Assembly (NCBI GenBank): GCA_963277665.1
Contig: OY728159.1
Coordinates: forward strand, 1,020,165,343 to 1,020,229,342
DNA length: 64,000 nt
Direction of reading: 5' to 3'
From: Viscum album
Lineage: Eukaryota; Streptophyta; Magnoliopsida; Santalales; Viscaceae
The notes under the pieces were generated by a model, which was not told where the DNA came from, did not search any database, and saw only the letters and a program-made list of their open reading frames with translations. This document shows, one piece after another, positions 1 through 11,559 of this stretch (its first letter is position 1; each line of letters begins with the position of its first letter). The position numbers were made by a program, and so were the translations under genes.

Positions 1-920
1 CCTCAAATTGCTTATAGTTTCCTCGATACAGGTCACAGGGGGAATTGGACGTTGAGTGCTTCCTCAGAGTGCCTATTAGTTACTGATATGAGACCATAGG
101 GGGAATTGACGGTGAGTGCTTCCTCAGAGTGTCTTTGCTAAAGCTAAACCAGAGGGGTTAGACTATGTGTAAATCCTAGAGGGTTGCTTGTGTTTTTTTG
201 GTTGAACCATAGGGGTTAGGCTATGAGTATTTCCTATAGGGTTACCTAATTTTTATTATATTCTTACTTGATATATGAAAATGAATGCATTTGAAATAGT
301 AGGATTGTTACTATGTGTACTTCCTTGTTTACTGCTTCATTTTGTTTATTGCCTGCCATATATATTCACTGACTATTAGGCATAGATCTTTGGGTGGTTG
401 CCTACTGGGATTAGTCTCACACCCTATTTGGGTCATGCTTTTGGGACCAAATAGATTATATTATTGCTGGTATAGATAAGGTCAAGCTTTCTTCTACTTT
501 AGGTACTTGATTATTGTGGAGTTGGGAAGCATGGGACCAAGATGAGGCTTGTAATGTTGTGGAGCTATTTACTTGATTTTCTTTTGTACTTTGGTTTAGT
601 ACTATATTCCAGCATTGTGATTTTTTTGGATGCTTTCCTAGAAATATGTATCATGCATCACTATATATATGTGCTCAAGTTGTTTATTTCTTCCGTCTTC
701 CGTTGTTTAATTATTGCATGCTTTTACTACTTATTCTATTGTATATCTTTTTTACTTCAACTATGTTACTCTTCCAATGAGGTCACAGTTTCCCCACTAT
801 CACACCCAAGTCCCTCGCTGCTAGTTGGCAGCCTCTGGCGTTTGGGGAAATGCACTTGAGGCCATGTGACCAACCGGATACGGGGAACCTTTGGGCAGCA
901 CCCGGAACCGAGATGTTACA
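1..920 (+). repeat. 5' LTR of element A, right part only
   Basis: These 920 bp align end to end with 8100-9019 of the 3' LTR and end in the same TTACA. The first about 1.07 kb of this LTR lies left of the window. The short open frame at 542-859 has a homologous frame at 8641-8958 in the other LTR; both are chance ORFs in LTR sequence and not genes. Confidence 0.9.
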
Positions 921-923
921 AAG

Positions 924-934
924 TGGTATCAGAG
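924..934 (+). other. Primer binding site of element A (tRNA-iMet type)
   Basis: The sequence TGGTATCAGAG starts three bases after the LTR end. This is the usual plant primer site, complementary to the 3' end of initiator methionine tRNA. It fixes the 3' end of the 5' LTR at position 920. Confidence 0.9.
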
Positions 935-2365
935 GTATTATTTTCTTATTGACTTACTGTTTGAAGCCTATATCCAAGGATAAGAAGGAATGGGTACTTG
1001 GTAATACGTTTTGTCTGGGATTAGCTAAATTGTGTATAGGGAAAATCTAATCTACCTCGTTATTTCAATATTTCTGGTTATTCAATTTTACAATTGATTT
1101 GATTTCACTGTTGGGTGATTCACATGTTTTGTGTTGTTATCATTGATATTATTAAGGTTCTGTTTTATTGAAACCTGATGAGATGAGAGTATTCCATCTC
1201 ATTCATCATATAGGCACTTGATAGAGATCACATGTCATGCATTCTTTCCATTCTATTTAGGGTGCATTAGCGATTGCATGTTATTGTGATAGATGTTGTG
1301 CTAGATATGAATTTTGTTGTGATAGATTCCTTGATAGAATACCTTATATTTGATAGGGTTTTGGATTGTGTAAGGTTTTGTGTGAATGAACTCTGAAATT
1401 TGGTTCTCGAGGTGTTATGGGCCCTCATGGACTAGAATTTGGTGGATCATTGCACTGTTATCCTTGTATATGACATGTATAAGATTCCAAGATTTGATTC
1501 ATGGGGAGTATAGGCCATCAAAGATCATAATTTGGAATCTTAATGTTCATTTCAATGTTTTTATGGGGTTTTGAGTAGTTTATGAGGCTTAATATCTAGA
1601 AAAATATAGAATACACTACCTATAATGATGAATACATGCCATGTGTCCTTCTATTTGGGAAGGAACTGTTTTTCTTAAGTACACGTTGTGTAAAGTATGT
1701 ACTCATCATGTAGTGTCTAACTGTGTCACTGGCTATGTGGTCAGAGACACGGGGTTGGGAAATCTTTGGTGGAACATGCCATGAACCATTGTACATGTTG
1801 TATTGTGTAGACCATGTGTCCACCCATGTGACTAATGACACAGATGGATAAAACTTAAGTTATACACACCATGTCAAACTTGAACACTCCGTGTAGTATA
1901 ACCCTTGAATATGACTGTGTAATGAACAACACGGGGTGGTGGAATCCTTCTAGAACATGTTGTGTCAGTCTCGAACATGTCGTGTAGAGTGAGCTGTGTA
2001 ATGAACAACACGGGTCGTTGAAGTTTGTCTAGTACACGTCGTGTCTGGAACTAACACGTTGTGTAGTGTTGTTCTATGGGAAACTGTTCGTCTTAGATGT
2101 GTAGAAGAACTTGATAGGGGAAGAGGATTCAAGTACACGTCATGTGTTAGGACATAATGTCGTGTGTAGGGGGTGTAACACGACCTGGGTTGGAAAAAGT
2201 ACAAGCCCATGTGAAGGCTTAAGGGAATACGCCATGTAGGCATTATACACGCTATGTATCCATGTTTTGGAAAACTTGAATGCTTTATTTCTCTTGTTCC
2301 ATTCTTACAATTCTAATTTTAAGTCCCTATTAATATTGATCTAAGGTGTGCGCTTAACATTGCAG
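935..2365 (+). other. Untranslated leader of element A with ACAC/GTGT near-palindromes
   Basis: About 1.4 kb lies between the primer site and the first gag-like codons, with no convincing coding signal. From about 1620 to 2260 it holds many copies of a short near-palindrome with ACAC and GTGT arms around 1-4 bases, for example TACACGTTGTGTA near 1680 and ACACGTCGTGTC near 2034. The minus-strand ORFs 1620-1841 and 1965-2243 are by-products of this repeat. The same motif recurs in the leaders of the copia elements C, D and E. Confidence 0.75.
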
Positions 2366-3300
2366 ATTCATGCCACTGAGACATCCTTTGTGTGTCCGCC
2401 GGTTACAAGGCGGGGATTAGACATTAGATTGGATGATCAGGGACTACCAATAGATCCTCCAGTTGTTCCAGTCTTGGCACCAACCTTCATTATAGACATA
2501 GGTGTTGACACATAGTCCTGAGAGGGATTTATAAGGTTTATGAAGACCTTCATAGGAGTACCACATCCTACCCTTTCTATCGCAGAGTTAACGTAGGTTT
2601 TCCAGCAGCAGCATCCTCCCACCTTCACAAGGGAAGGAGGACCTCAGGCTGTAGGTTCATGGTTAGAAGCCATGCTATCTATCTTCGAGCATCTGGAGAC
2701 GCCTCTTGAGATGAGGGTGAAGATTTATACGTATATGCTTCGGGACTCTACAAAGAGATGTTGGTATGTGATCTCACAGGTAGGATGCCTGCAGGTTATG
2801 GCATGGGATGAGTTCTAGTGTGCCTTCTATGACTAATTCTACTCAAAGAATTTGAGGGCCGATCGAGCCCGAGAGTTCATGAGTCTAGAGCAGGGTACTC
2901 TTTAAGTTATAGAGTATTCTCTTCAAAGAGTTGTAGCTCTTCAGGCCTATTTCGGGAGGGGATGAGTTATTTTTGGCAAGGAAGTTTCTCAAGAACAACA
3001 TCCTAACTCTGGTGAACATCTTCAGGTTGACTTCCATCACTTCTATAGTTAACTAGGCACTAACCACGGATCATAATATGAGGGATTCTAGAGTATTGAT
3101 CTAGTAAGGTTAAACATCTGGAGTTGTTATCCCTCCTATTGACAGTAGGAAGCGCCACAGGTTTTTTATGCGCGGGGATATGAGGAGGCGGTACACTTCT
3201 TCTGGTAGCCATTTGGTGTGCTACCAGTGCGGGAAGAGAGGGAATATGAGGCCACATTGCCTGAGAGACCCAGTTTAGTGCCGATCTTATGGAAAGATGG
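2366..3300 (+). pseudogene. gag: Gag of element A (degraded)
   Basis: Reading across stops and shifts gives a gypsy gag. A capsid-like segment at about 2590-2960 carries PPTFTREGG, then WLEAMLSIFE, then RDSTKRCWY, the usual order in plant chromovirus gag. A zinc knuckle follows at 3219-3260, reading CYQCGKRGNMRPHC. It has the CX2CX4-X-X4C spacing, but the histidine is replaced by asparagine. The product would have been the structural protein that packages the RNA in cytoplasmic particles. In-frame stops (for example near 2820 and 2900) prevent any full product. No reliable start codon can be chosen. Confidence 0.8.
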
Positions 3301-3549
3301 TCCTTATCCATCTCTTTTATCAGATCTTATCACTAGATGTTGGTGACAAGGGTTCTTCTATGACTCGTCATTCAAGAGCATCACCACCATTTTTTTATCA
3401 GGCAGGGAACTGGAGTTCTTTTGGCCATTCAGGTTGAGGTGAAGTTCGTTGTCATGGTATCCAGTCACTAGGATTTCAGTGACAATAGGGTGGATCATCT
3501 CAGAGTGGTCAGGCAGGGTCGTAGGGCCATGGTGCAGTTCAGACTTTTG

Positions 3550-3900
3550 CGATGGAGCAGACCCAATAGGAGCAGGATCCCAGACCCTCAACAGTATGAG
3601 GTACGATCCTAATTGCCTCAGTTTTAGCTTTTGCTCTTTTCAATACATGGGATTCCCATAACATTATATTTTTTGCTGTTTTGGAGAGATTTGGGATCTA
3701 TAACATTTTTTTATGTGGATATCTTGACGTTAGACACTCTATTGGGTACAAAAATGGCTAGTGTATGATAGTACAAGGAGTGCCCTCTAGAGATTGGTCG
3801 GTGTCACTTCTTATGGGACCTATATGTCCTAGAGATGATAGGTTATGATGTCATTCTCGAAATGGACTAGTTAGTTACCTTCTAGTCTATTTTCAATTGC
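3550..3900 (+). pseudogene. Aspartic protease region of element A (badly degraded)
   Basis: Near 3815-3880 the residues DLYVLEMIGYDVILEMD can be read, matching the conserved C-terminal part of plant gypsy protease (family form ends in ILGMDWL). The upstream catalytic D-S/T-G triad is not readable. The protease would have cut the Gag-Pol polyprotein. Frameshifts separate it from gag and RT. I identify it mainly from its position and this one motif. Confidence 0.6.
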
Positions 3901-4177
3901 TATCATCGTAGAGTGATTTTCACATCACCAGAGGGAGGATCGTTTCTTCATAAGGGAGAGTGGGATGTTCAGGTGAGTAGAGTGGGACCCGAGCATCATG
4001 GGTTGAAAGGAGTTACCACCCAGATTTCTAGTATATATCTAGATGAATATGGAACTTCATAGATGGGATTTCCTCTAGTGGTGGACCATTTCAGGGATGT
4101 CTCTCTAAAGGAATTTTCAGGTTTTCCTCTGGAGAGAGAGGTGGAATTTTCTATTGAACTTGTTCCATGAGTGGAAC

Positions 4178-5425
4178 TTGTGTCCATTCCTCCTTATAGG
4201 ATGGCTACACCAGAGTTTAAAAATATCAAAAAGCAATTGGAGGAGTTGTAGGAAAAGGGTTTCATATGACCCAGTACATCTCCTTGGGGTTTGATAGTCT
4301 TTTTTGCGAAGAAGGCAGAAAGTGCCCTCAGACTTTGTGTGGATTATCAGAAGTTGAACCAGTGGATGATCAAGAATAGATATCCCTTACTGGGGATTGA
4401 TGATCTCTTTGATCAAATTCGTGGATCCCAAGTGTTCTAGAAGATTTAATTGAGATCTAGTTACCATCAGTTGCACGTTAGACCATCAGATGTACCTCTT
4501 ATAGCCTTTCGGAGTAGGTATGGTCTATACGAGTATGTGGTTATGCCATTCGGTCTCACGAACGCGCCTATAGTTTTCATGTCCCTGATGAACCGAGTGT
4601 TCCATCCATACTTAGATTTTTTTCTTGGTAGTTTTCGTTTACGATATCTTGTTGAAATATCACACTCGACATGACCATGCCACACATATTGATATCATTT
4701 TGAGTACACTAAGAGAGAATCTGTTATATGATAAGAACTCAAAATTCCACTTTTGGATGGACCAGATTCACTTCTTGGGTCATGTTATCTCAGAGACAGA
4801 AGTATCAGTAGACCCAGAGAAAGTGAGAGTAGTATTTTCCTAGGAGAATCCAAATAATGTTTCTAGGGTAGGGAGTTTTCAAGGGATGACTGGTTACTGC
4901 AGGCATTTTATACAAGACTTTTCACGCTTAGTAGCAGCACTGACGGGCCTAACTAAGAAGGGTACGAAGTACTTGTGATCAGATTCTTGCGAGTCATCCT
5001 TCCAGGATATGAAATGAAGGCTGACTTTAGCACTGATACTAGTATTTCTAGTGTCTGGAAAGATCTATACTATGTACTGTGATGCATCAGGTAACAGGTT
5101 GGGAGGTTTGCTTATACAGGGGTAAAGAGTCGTTGCATACGGGTCTCAGCAGTTGAGGCCGCATGAGAGGAACTACCCAACACACAATCTTGAGTTGGAT
5201 GCAGTTGTTCAAGCCTTATGTTATTGGAGATATCATCTTCTCATATATAATTTTTGTGTTTTTCACCGACCACAAAAGTCTCAAGTATATCTACACTCAG
5301 TGTGACCTAAATTTGAGACAACAAAATTGGGTTGATTACCTTCAGTACTTTGACTTTGAGATCACCTACATTCCTGAGAAAGGAAATGTTGTGGCTGATA
5401 CGTTGAGAAAGAGGACTCAGTTATA
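4178..5425 (+). pseudogene. pol: Reverse transcriptase and RNase H of element A (degraded)
   Basis: The RT motifs are in order: SPWGLIVFFAKKA and LCVDYQKLNQ near 4285-4360, [14 protein letters not shown] near 4530-4570, then the catalytic strand at about 4625-4655, which reads VYDILLKY where the family has VDDILIYS, so the first catalytic aspartate is a tyrosine. LGHVIS follows at about 4790. RNase H follows with YCDASGNRLGG near 5075 and [13 protein letters not shown] near 5260, ending in IPEKGNVVADTLRKR at 5410. RT and RNase H copied the RNA to DNA in the particle. Stops and frameshifts abound. The order RT, RNase H, then integrase shows Ty3/gypsy. Confidence 0.88.
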
Positions 5426-5539
5426 GGCAGTTCATGAGGCCCACAGTGAGTGCAAGCTTATAGCTCTGTTCTCTAGGATTCATTTGGAGGTGCATGATAG
5501 TCAGGGGTAGACATTTCTTTCTTCTATGGCAGTTAGCTA

Positions 5540-6990
5540 TACTCTTCTTGATTGAGTGTGAATGAGGTAGCTATTAGAGTCTGAAGGCAAATTATTATGA
5601 GAATGTGTTTCAGGAGAGGACCCTATTCTTGGATGGATAGCATGAAAGGATGAGATCTTAGGTTTTCATCGATGCGTTTGGGTGCTAGCAGACATACATG
5701 AGGAGTTTTTGTGAGACTTTCATTCCTCAGTTTGGGCAATTCATCCTAGTGTCACCAAGATGTATTGAGATCTACAATGTAAGTATTTGTTTTCAGGTAT
5801 AAAGGGAGATGTATCTAGTTTTGTCATGAGGTGTTCCACCTGTCAGTAGGTGAAGATGGAGAATCAGAGACCAGCATAGATTTTACAGAAGTTATCCATT
5901 CTCGAATGGAAGTGGAATGATGTCGTGATGGATTTCCTGATGGGCTTTCCGAGGTCACCTTGAGGGAATGATGTAGTTTGGGTTGTCATTGACAAACTCA
6001 CAAAGGTTTCCCACTTCTTTTTGATCATGGAGATCTTCAGTGTTAATGAGATGGGAAGGTTTTATATTCGATAGATTGGGAATTTATATGGAGTTCCACA
6101 CTCCATTGTTTCAGACAAGGAAACTCGTTTTACTTCTTGATTCTGGAAAGGATTACAAAAGGCATTGGGTATATAGGTACTTCTGAGTACATTTTACCAT
6201 CCCCAGATAGATGGATAGTCTGATCGTATGATTCAGGTGCTTGAGGACATGCTTTGAGCATGCATCCTGGATTTTGGAGGTTCTTGGGAGAAGCACATAC
6301 ATCTTGTGGAGTTTTCCTACAATAATAGTTTTCAAGAAACTTTTCAAATGAAACCTTTTGAGGCTTTGTACGGTAGGCCATGAAGATCACCCTTATGCTA
6401 GCTAGAGGCAGGAGAGGCAGCTATGCTAGGACTTCATCTCTTCCAGGAGACCACGGAGCAGATAGATCTGATTCGAAAGAGGATGGTTATTGCGCAGTCA
6501 CGACAGAAGTCTTATGTTGTTCAACAGAGACAACCTTAGGATTTCGAGGTCAGAGATTAGGTTTTCCTGCTTGTCACACTGAGGTTGGGACACAAGAGGA
6601 TTAGGAGATAGGGTATGCTCTAACCAAGATATGTCGGACCATTTGAGGTGTTGGGAAGAGTTGGGCCAGTTTCCAATAGGTTACAGTTACCTCAGAGGTA
6701 CCAGTAGATGCATGACGTATTCCACATTTCTCAGCTTTGACATTACGTCTTATTTCTATCTCATGTTTTCCAACCCGAGGAGGTTGAGCTTGAGGTGGAA
6801 ACCTCATTCTAGGATCATCCTATCTGGATTGTTGATCGAAGTGCAAAGGTTCCCCATGGTCGGTCTGTCCCTATGCTATGAGTTTTATGGCATCATGGGC
6901 GAGTATAGGATGAAACTTGTGAGAGGTAAACCGATGTACGATCGCAGTGGCCAGAGATTTTTGAGGATTATTCTTATATACTTCCATTCA
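5540..6990 (+). pseudogene. Integrase and C-terminal chromodomain-like region of element A (degraded)
   Basis: Integrase can be read across stops. The zinc-binding end shows FVMRCSTCQ near 5825. The catalytic core shows WNDVVMDFLMGFP near 5915-5945 (first D), GVPHSIVSDKETRFTS near 6090-6135 (second D), then FYHPQIDG near 6190 where the family has HPQTDGQSER, so the region of the third acidic residue is altered. After a broken stretch, residues near 6815-6930 (DHPIWIVDRSAKV, then VPMLWVLWHHGRV in shifted frames) resemble the C-terminal domain of plant chromoviruses, which recruits integration to heterochromatin. The open frame 6631-7086 runs out of frame with most of this. Confidence 0.75.
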
Positions 6991-7016
6991 ATGGAAATCC
7001 AGGGACAAATTTCTTT

Positions 7017-7028
7017 AAGGGGGGAAGT
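7017..7028 (+). other. Polypurine tract of element A
   Basis: The purine run AAGGGGGGAAG lies directly before the TG of the 3' LTR, as expected for the plus-strand priming site. Confidence 0.8.
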
Positions 7029-7029
7029 T

Positions 7030-9019
7030 TGTAAGAACCCATATCTTCTTTTTAGGTATGAATCTTGCTTTATTTTTGTTTTTTAGAAAAATAGGAGTTT
7101 CTTGAAATTTCAAGAATACACACTGTGTACATTAAGTACCCACCTTGTACCCAGTTGCTGCTAGTGACCATGGGTTGTTTGTGTAATGGCTGACCACATG
7201 GTCATGTGTGGTGACCTAGAAACTACCTAAAGCGGAGTCCAGAAAAGGCAAACACACATCATGTACTTTTAAAATACACGTTGTGTACTTTCTTTTTTCA
7301 TTAAATGGACCGGGGGTTGCATCTGATGAATAGAACCATCTTCTTCTTCTCTTGTCTCATATGAGAGCATTCGTATGGATAAATATCTTCTCCAAGCCCC
7401 TGAAACACTATTCTTTCTCTTAATCGACCATCATTGATTGCGTTGGAATTTCATATGTGAGTTCTCTTTTATTCTTGAACATCATCCATTGATTTCCCCC
7501 CTCTCACGAGTTATCCTCGGTTGAACATTTTTAACGTTTTGGTAGATCTACAACGTTCTAGGTTGATTCAAGTCCTAATGATCATGTATATTGATCTCAC
7601 TATGCTGAGGTTGGTGGTTTGTGCCTTTCCTTAGATAGTCTTTGAATTTTATGTGCAAAAGTGCCCAATACCCTAGAACGGGGTATTGAGTGTTTATGGT
7701 TTTTAGCCCTATTTTTTCTTCTATGCCTGGTTTGTTTGGATTGAGGTTATTTTTTTATGAATAGGGTTATTTTTTTCATGCTATGGAGGTTTTTCCTGTG
7801 TTTTCTTATTTTGATCGTTTGGTCTAGTTTGCCTGTTAGGCTGCTACTTTGCTTCTCATGCCTAGTATTGTTAGGATAGAGTGATTATTATCTGACATGC
7901 TATGATATGTTTTAGATTTTTTATCTAAGTAGTTCTTGAGGTTTAATTTGGATTCCATGTATCATTTGTGCACGATTTACTTACACAAGGATATGGAAAC
8001 TTGTTGTAGTAGACCATAGGGAGAATGGACGTTGAGGGCTTCTCCAGAGTGTGTTTACTTTTCATTGAAATACCATAGATGGGATGGATGTATGTTCTCC
8101 CTCAAAGTGTCTGTAGTTTCCTTGATATGTTCCATAGGGGGAATTGTATGTTGAGTGCTTCCTCAGAGAGCCTATTAGTTACTGATATGGTACCACATGG
8201 GTAATTGATGGAGAATTCTTCCTCATAGTGTCTTTACTAAAGCTTAACCAAGGGGGTAAGACTGTGGGTACTTCCCAGAGGGTTTCTTGTGTTTGTTTGG
8301 TTGAACCAGAGGGGTTAGGCTATGAGTACTTCCAAAAGGGTAACCTGCTTTTGATTAACTACTTGCTTGGTATATGAAAATGAATGAATATGAAATTGTA
8401 GGATTGTTACAATTTGTACTTCCTTGTTTACTGCTTCATTTTATTTATTTCCTACCATATATATTCACTAATAGTTAGGTACAGATCTTTGGGTGGTTGC
8501 CTACTGGTACTAGTCTCACACCCTATTTGGGTCATGATTTTGGGCCCAAATATATTATATTACTGTAGGTATAGATAAGGGCAAGAACCCTTCTACTTCA
8601 GGTACATGATTATTGTGGAGCTGGGAATCATGGGACCAAGATGAGGCTTGCTATGTTGTGGAACTATTTATTTTCTTTTATTTTTTACTTATGTTTAGTA
8701 TTGTATTCCATTATTGTGATTTGTTTGGTTTTTTTCCTAGAAATATGCATCATGCATCACTATATATACGTGCTCCAGTTGTTTATTTCTTTTGTCTTTC
8801 ATTGTTTACTTATTTCATGCTTTTACTGCTTCTTCTATTGTATATCTATTTTACTTCCACTATGTTACTCTTCCAATAAGGTCATAGTTTCCCCACTATC
8901 ACACCCAAGACCCTCGTTGCTAGTTGACAGCCTCTTCTGTTTGGAGAAATGCGCTTAAGGCCATGTGACCAACCGGGTATGGGGCACCTCTGGGTGACAC
9001 CCGAAATCGAGATGTTACA
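7030..9019 (+). repeat. 3' LTR of element A
   Basis: The LTR starts TGTAAGAACCC directly after the polypurine tract and ends GATGTTACA, giving about 1990 bp with TG...CA ends. Its last 920 bp match the partial 5' LTR at 1-920. Near its start (about 7105-7295) it holds several copies of the ACAC/GTGT near-palindrome also seen in the leader, including TACACGTTGTGTA. The sequence from 9020 onward is leader of element B. Confidence 0.88.
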
Positions 9020-9205
9020 CCTTTCCACTTGAATCTCTAAGAAATAGGATATTCCAAAACCAAAAGTGAGGGATATTGGGTTTTGATAAAATATTGGGAG
9101 ATTAATAAATATAATATTTATTTATTTGTATAAATTTTATTAGATAAAGTAATAAAATTATGCTCATATTATTTTTTTTAAATAGCATTAAAAAGAATTC
9201 AAACA
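9020..9205 (+). other. Residual leader of element B
   Basis: This stretch matches the end of the leader in D (about 29470-29650) and E (about 38050-38230), including GGTTTTGATAAAATA and ATAAATATAATATTTATTTA. Its first bases CCTTT after the LTR of A would be the right-hand target duplication of A; the left copy lies outside the window. Confidence 0.65.
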
Positions 9206-10060
9206 TGTCAGTGTGATCCATACTTGAGATGGGCAACCTTCTTATCAACACAAATTTACAAGAGTGGCAATGTTTCTTGCGCGCTGTCCTTCTCTATGAA
9301 AGGAAATTTTATATACTGGAAGAACATATTCTTGATGTGCATGGTAATTAGGCAACTGATTAAATGTTATCACTCTATGAGAAACATTTAATGATTCCAC
9401 ATATGTTCAAGGTTTCATTCTATCATCCATGTCCAATGTTATTTTGAAGCAACATGAGGACATGGATGTGGAAAACATGATGTCTCACCTTCGGGATCTC
9501 TATCAAGTGAAGGAGAGATGTGAGTGGTAAAAGATCTCCAATGATTTTTTTACAACCAATCCTAGAGAGTCTTTTCCATTTGGGCCTCATGTACTAAAAA
9601 TTATTGGATACATTTAAGGCTTAGACATATTAGGGATTAAATTCATGAATGAGTTTCATAAAAAAAATATCATACTTTCATTATTTTCCAAGACCTTCTC
9701 TAATTTTATTATAAATTACAATATGATAAATAATGAGATGAATATTTTGGAACTTCTTACTTTGATTTTACAAGTGGATAAGGACATAGTTCATGATAAA
9801 CCTATGGTCCTTATGGTGAAAAATTAATCGAAGAACAAGTAAAAGGGGCCCAAGACTCATAAAACATCTAAATCTCCATAGCATTGTCCTTCCAAGAAGA
9901 GGAAGATCTAGAGACAGGGAAAGGAAAATGAGGTGGTATGTTTTTCATGTGGAAATCCAGACCACTAGAAGAGGAACTGCATCCAAAAAAAGGAGAACCA
10001 AAAGGTGTGCTTGTTATCGAGTGTAATATTTTAATATCTATGCATTGGGTATTAGACACA
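9206..10060 (+). pseudogene. gag: Gag of element B (degraded)
   Basis: Fragments of a copia-type gag can be read, including LKQHEDMDVENMMSHLRDLY near 9440-9505. A zinc knuckle lies at 9939-9980 with CX2CX4HX4C spacing (CFSCGNPDH, stop, KRNC); all four metal ligands remain but a stop codon sits inside it. The open frame 9645-9827 is part of the same region. Gag would have formed the particle. Stops near 9530, 9615 and 9966 make it non-functional. Confidence 0.72.
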
Positions 10061-11450
10061 GATTTTGGTTCTCACATTTGTATCCATATACAAAAACCAA
10101 GTATATTCTAAAATATTACAAAGGAGAGGTGGATTTTTAAGCTGTCAAGGGTGCAAGGATGGTCTCTCTATCCATTGGTGAATACCACATTTCATTGTCA
10201 ACATGAATGATTTTTAAAAAAAAATATTTTTATTAAGTACCTATGGTTACACAAACCATAATTTCTATATCATTTCTAGATACAAATGGGTTTATTTTTA
10301 AGTTTGGAATAAAATTTATTTATTTTACAAAGACAACATATTTTTTTTTGTAAAATTTATATAATGTACATTATATATTAAATTATGAAAACCAACTGTT
10401 TTCAATTGATAATGAATCATGTTCACAAAACTCATATAACACCCAAAAATGACATCATAATCTTGTTCATGTAAACGAGAATCATTTGACAAAGATCTAT
10501 CAAGATGGTTATTTAGAATCTTTTGAGATAAAACTACTTGAAATATGCCATGCTTGTTTACAAGGAAAAATGACCAAACCTCCATTTGGAGGAAAGGGTG
10601 AAAGGGTCGTAGAGCTTCTAATATTGGTACATACTCATGTTTATGGACCATTTCTAGTAGAATCTTGATGTGGATATTCTTACTTCATAACTTTTACTAA
10701 TTACTTGAGTAGATATGTCTATGTCTACATGATGAGGTATAAGTAACAGTCATTTGATAAATTCAAGGAATTCAAGAATGAAGTTGGGAATCGACTTGGT
10801 AAGAAGATATAGAAGTTTCAATTAGATCAAGGTAGTGAATATATTAACAAGGAGTTTGTTGAATTCTTAAGGGAGTTTGGGATTCTATCTCAACTCACTC
10901 CACCTTATACACCATAGTGGAATGGTGTTAGTAAAAGGAGAAACCATACCTTGTTAGACATGGTAAGTTCAATAATGAGTCATGAAGATCTTACATTATC
11001 CTTTTGGGGATATGCCTTACAAACTACAACAAACACATTAAAGTGAGTACTAACTAAAATAGAAAATAGAGTTCCCTTTGAGTTATGGAGTTGAAAGAAA
11101 CCCATATAGTTTCATAAATGTGTATGGGGTTTTGATTCATTTGATAATTCATTCTTAGGAATCAAACTAGAACCTCAGGGAACAAAATATATCTTTATAG
11201 GGTATAATAAGGAATCAATGGGATACAACCTATAAAAATCCTTGGACAAGAAAGTGAGTATTGGTAGAAAAGCTATCTTTCTTGAGAGGGAGCACATCCT
11301 CGTAAAGGATAGGGGGAGAAATATTGACTTTGATGAATTTGATCCTCAAGATACACAAGCGTTGGTATAGGAAGAGGTTCCATAGCTCCCCATGGAATAA
11401 GTAGTTCCTAAAACACAAGTACTACATAGGAGTACTAGATATGTAAGAGA
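10030..11450 (+). pseudogene. pol: Protease and integrase of element B (degraded)
   Basis: The protease start reads SIHWVLDTDFGSHICI near 10033, where DTDFG replaces the family's D-S/T-G-containing motif. Integrase follows. Its zinc-binding end includes HACLQGKMTKPPFGGKGER at 10548-10605. In the core, VHTHVYGP near 10627 has lost the first catalytic aspartate (H instead of D), LDQGSEY near 10818 keeps the second, and SKRRNHT near 10930 has lysine for the glutamate. A TAG at 10915-10917 and a TGA at 11092-11094 interrupt it; both stops recur at the same codons in element D. The short plus ORF 10486-10668 lies in this gene. Confidence 0.8.
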
Positions 11451-11559
11451 ACCAGGGAGATATGGTTTTCTAGTCACTGAAGATGGTGACTCATTATTAA
11501 TTGAAAATGATGAACCTACCTCCAAAAAAGAGGTATTAGAGTAATCAAAAGATATAATA

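Larger units (their letters stand above)
1..9019 (+). mobile_element. Ty3/gypsy chromovirus-like element A (5' end cut by window)
   Basis: This is an LTR retrotransposon in the order partial 5' LTR, primer binding site, leader, gag, protease, reverse transcriptase, RNase H, integrase, polypurine tract, 3' LTR. Integrase lying after RT/RNase H places it in Ty3/gypsy. The LTR of about 2 kb, the tRNA-iMet type primer site and a chromodomain-like C-terminal segment suggest the Tekay/Del chromovirus lineage (inference). The coding part is full of stops and frameshifts, so the copy is dead. The two LTR copies differ by roughly 15-20% where I compared them by eye, so the insertion is old. The sequence directly after the 3' LTR belongs to the leader of copia element B, so A is nested in B. 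Confidence 0.88.

Noticed and set aside
542..859. ORF of 105 codons with hydrophobic product, with a homologous ORF at 8641-8958
   Set aside because: Both lie inside the LTRs of element A. Their likeness comes from the LTR duplication; no gene is known at this place.
1620..2260. Regularly repeated short palindromes as a possible CRISPR array
   Set aside because: Units are diverged, spacers have no constant length, the DNA is plant nuclear and the motif lies in retrotransposon leaders.
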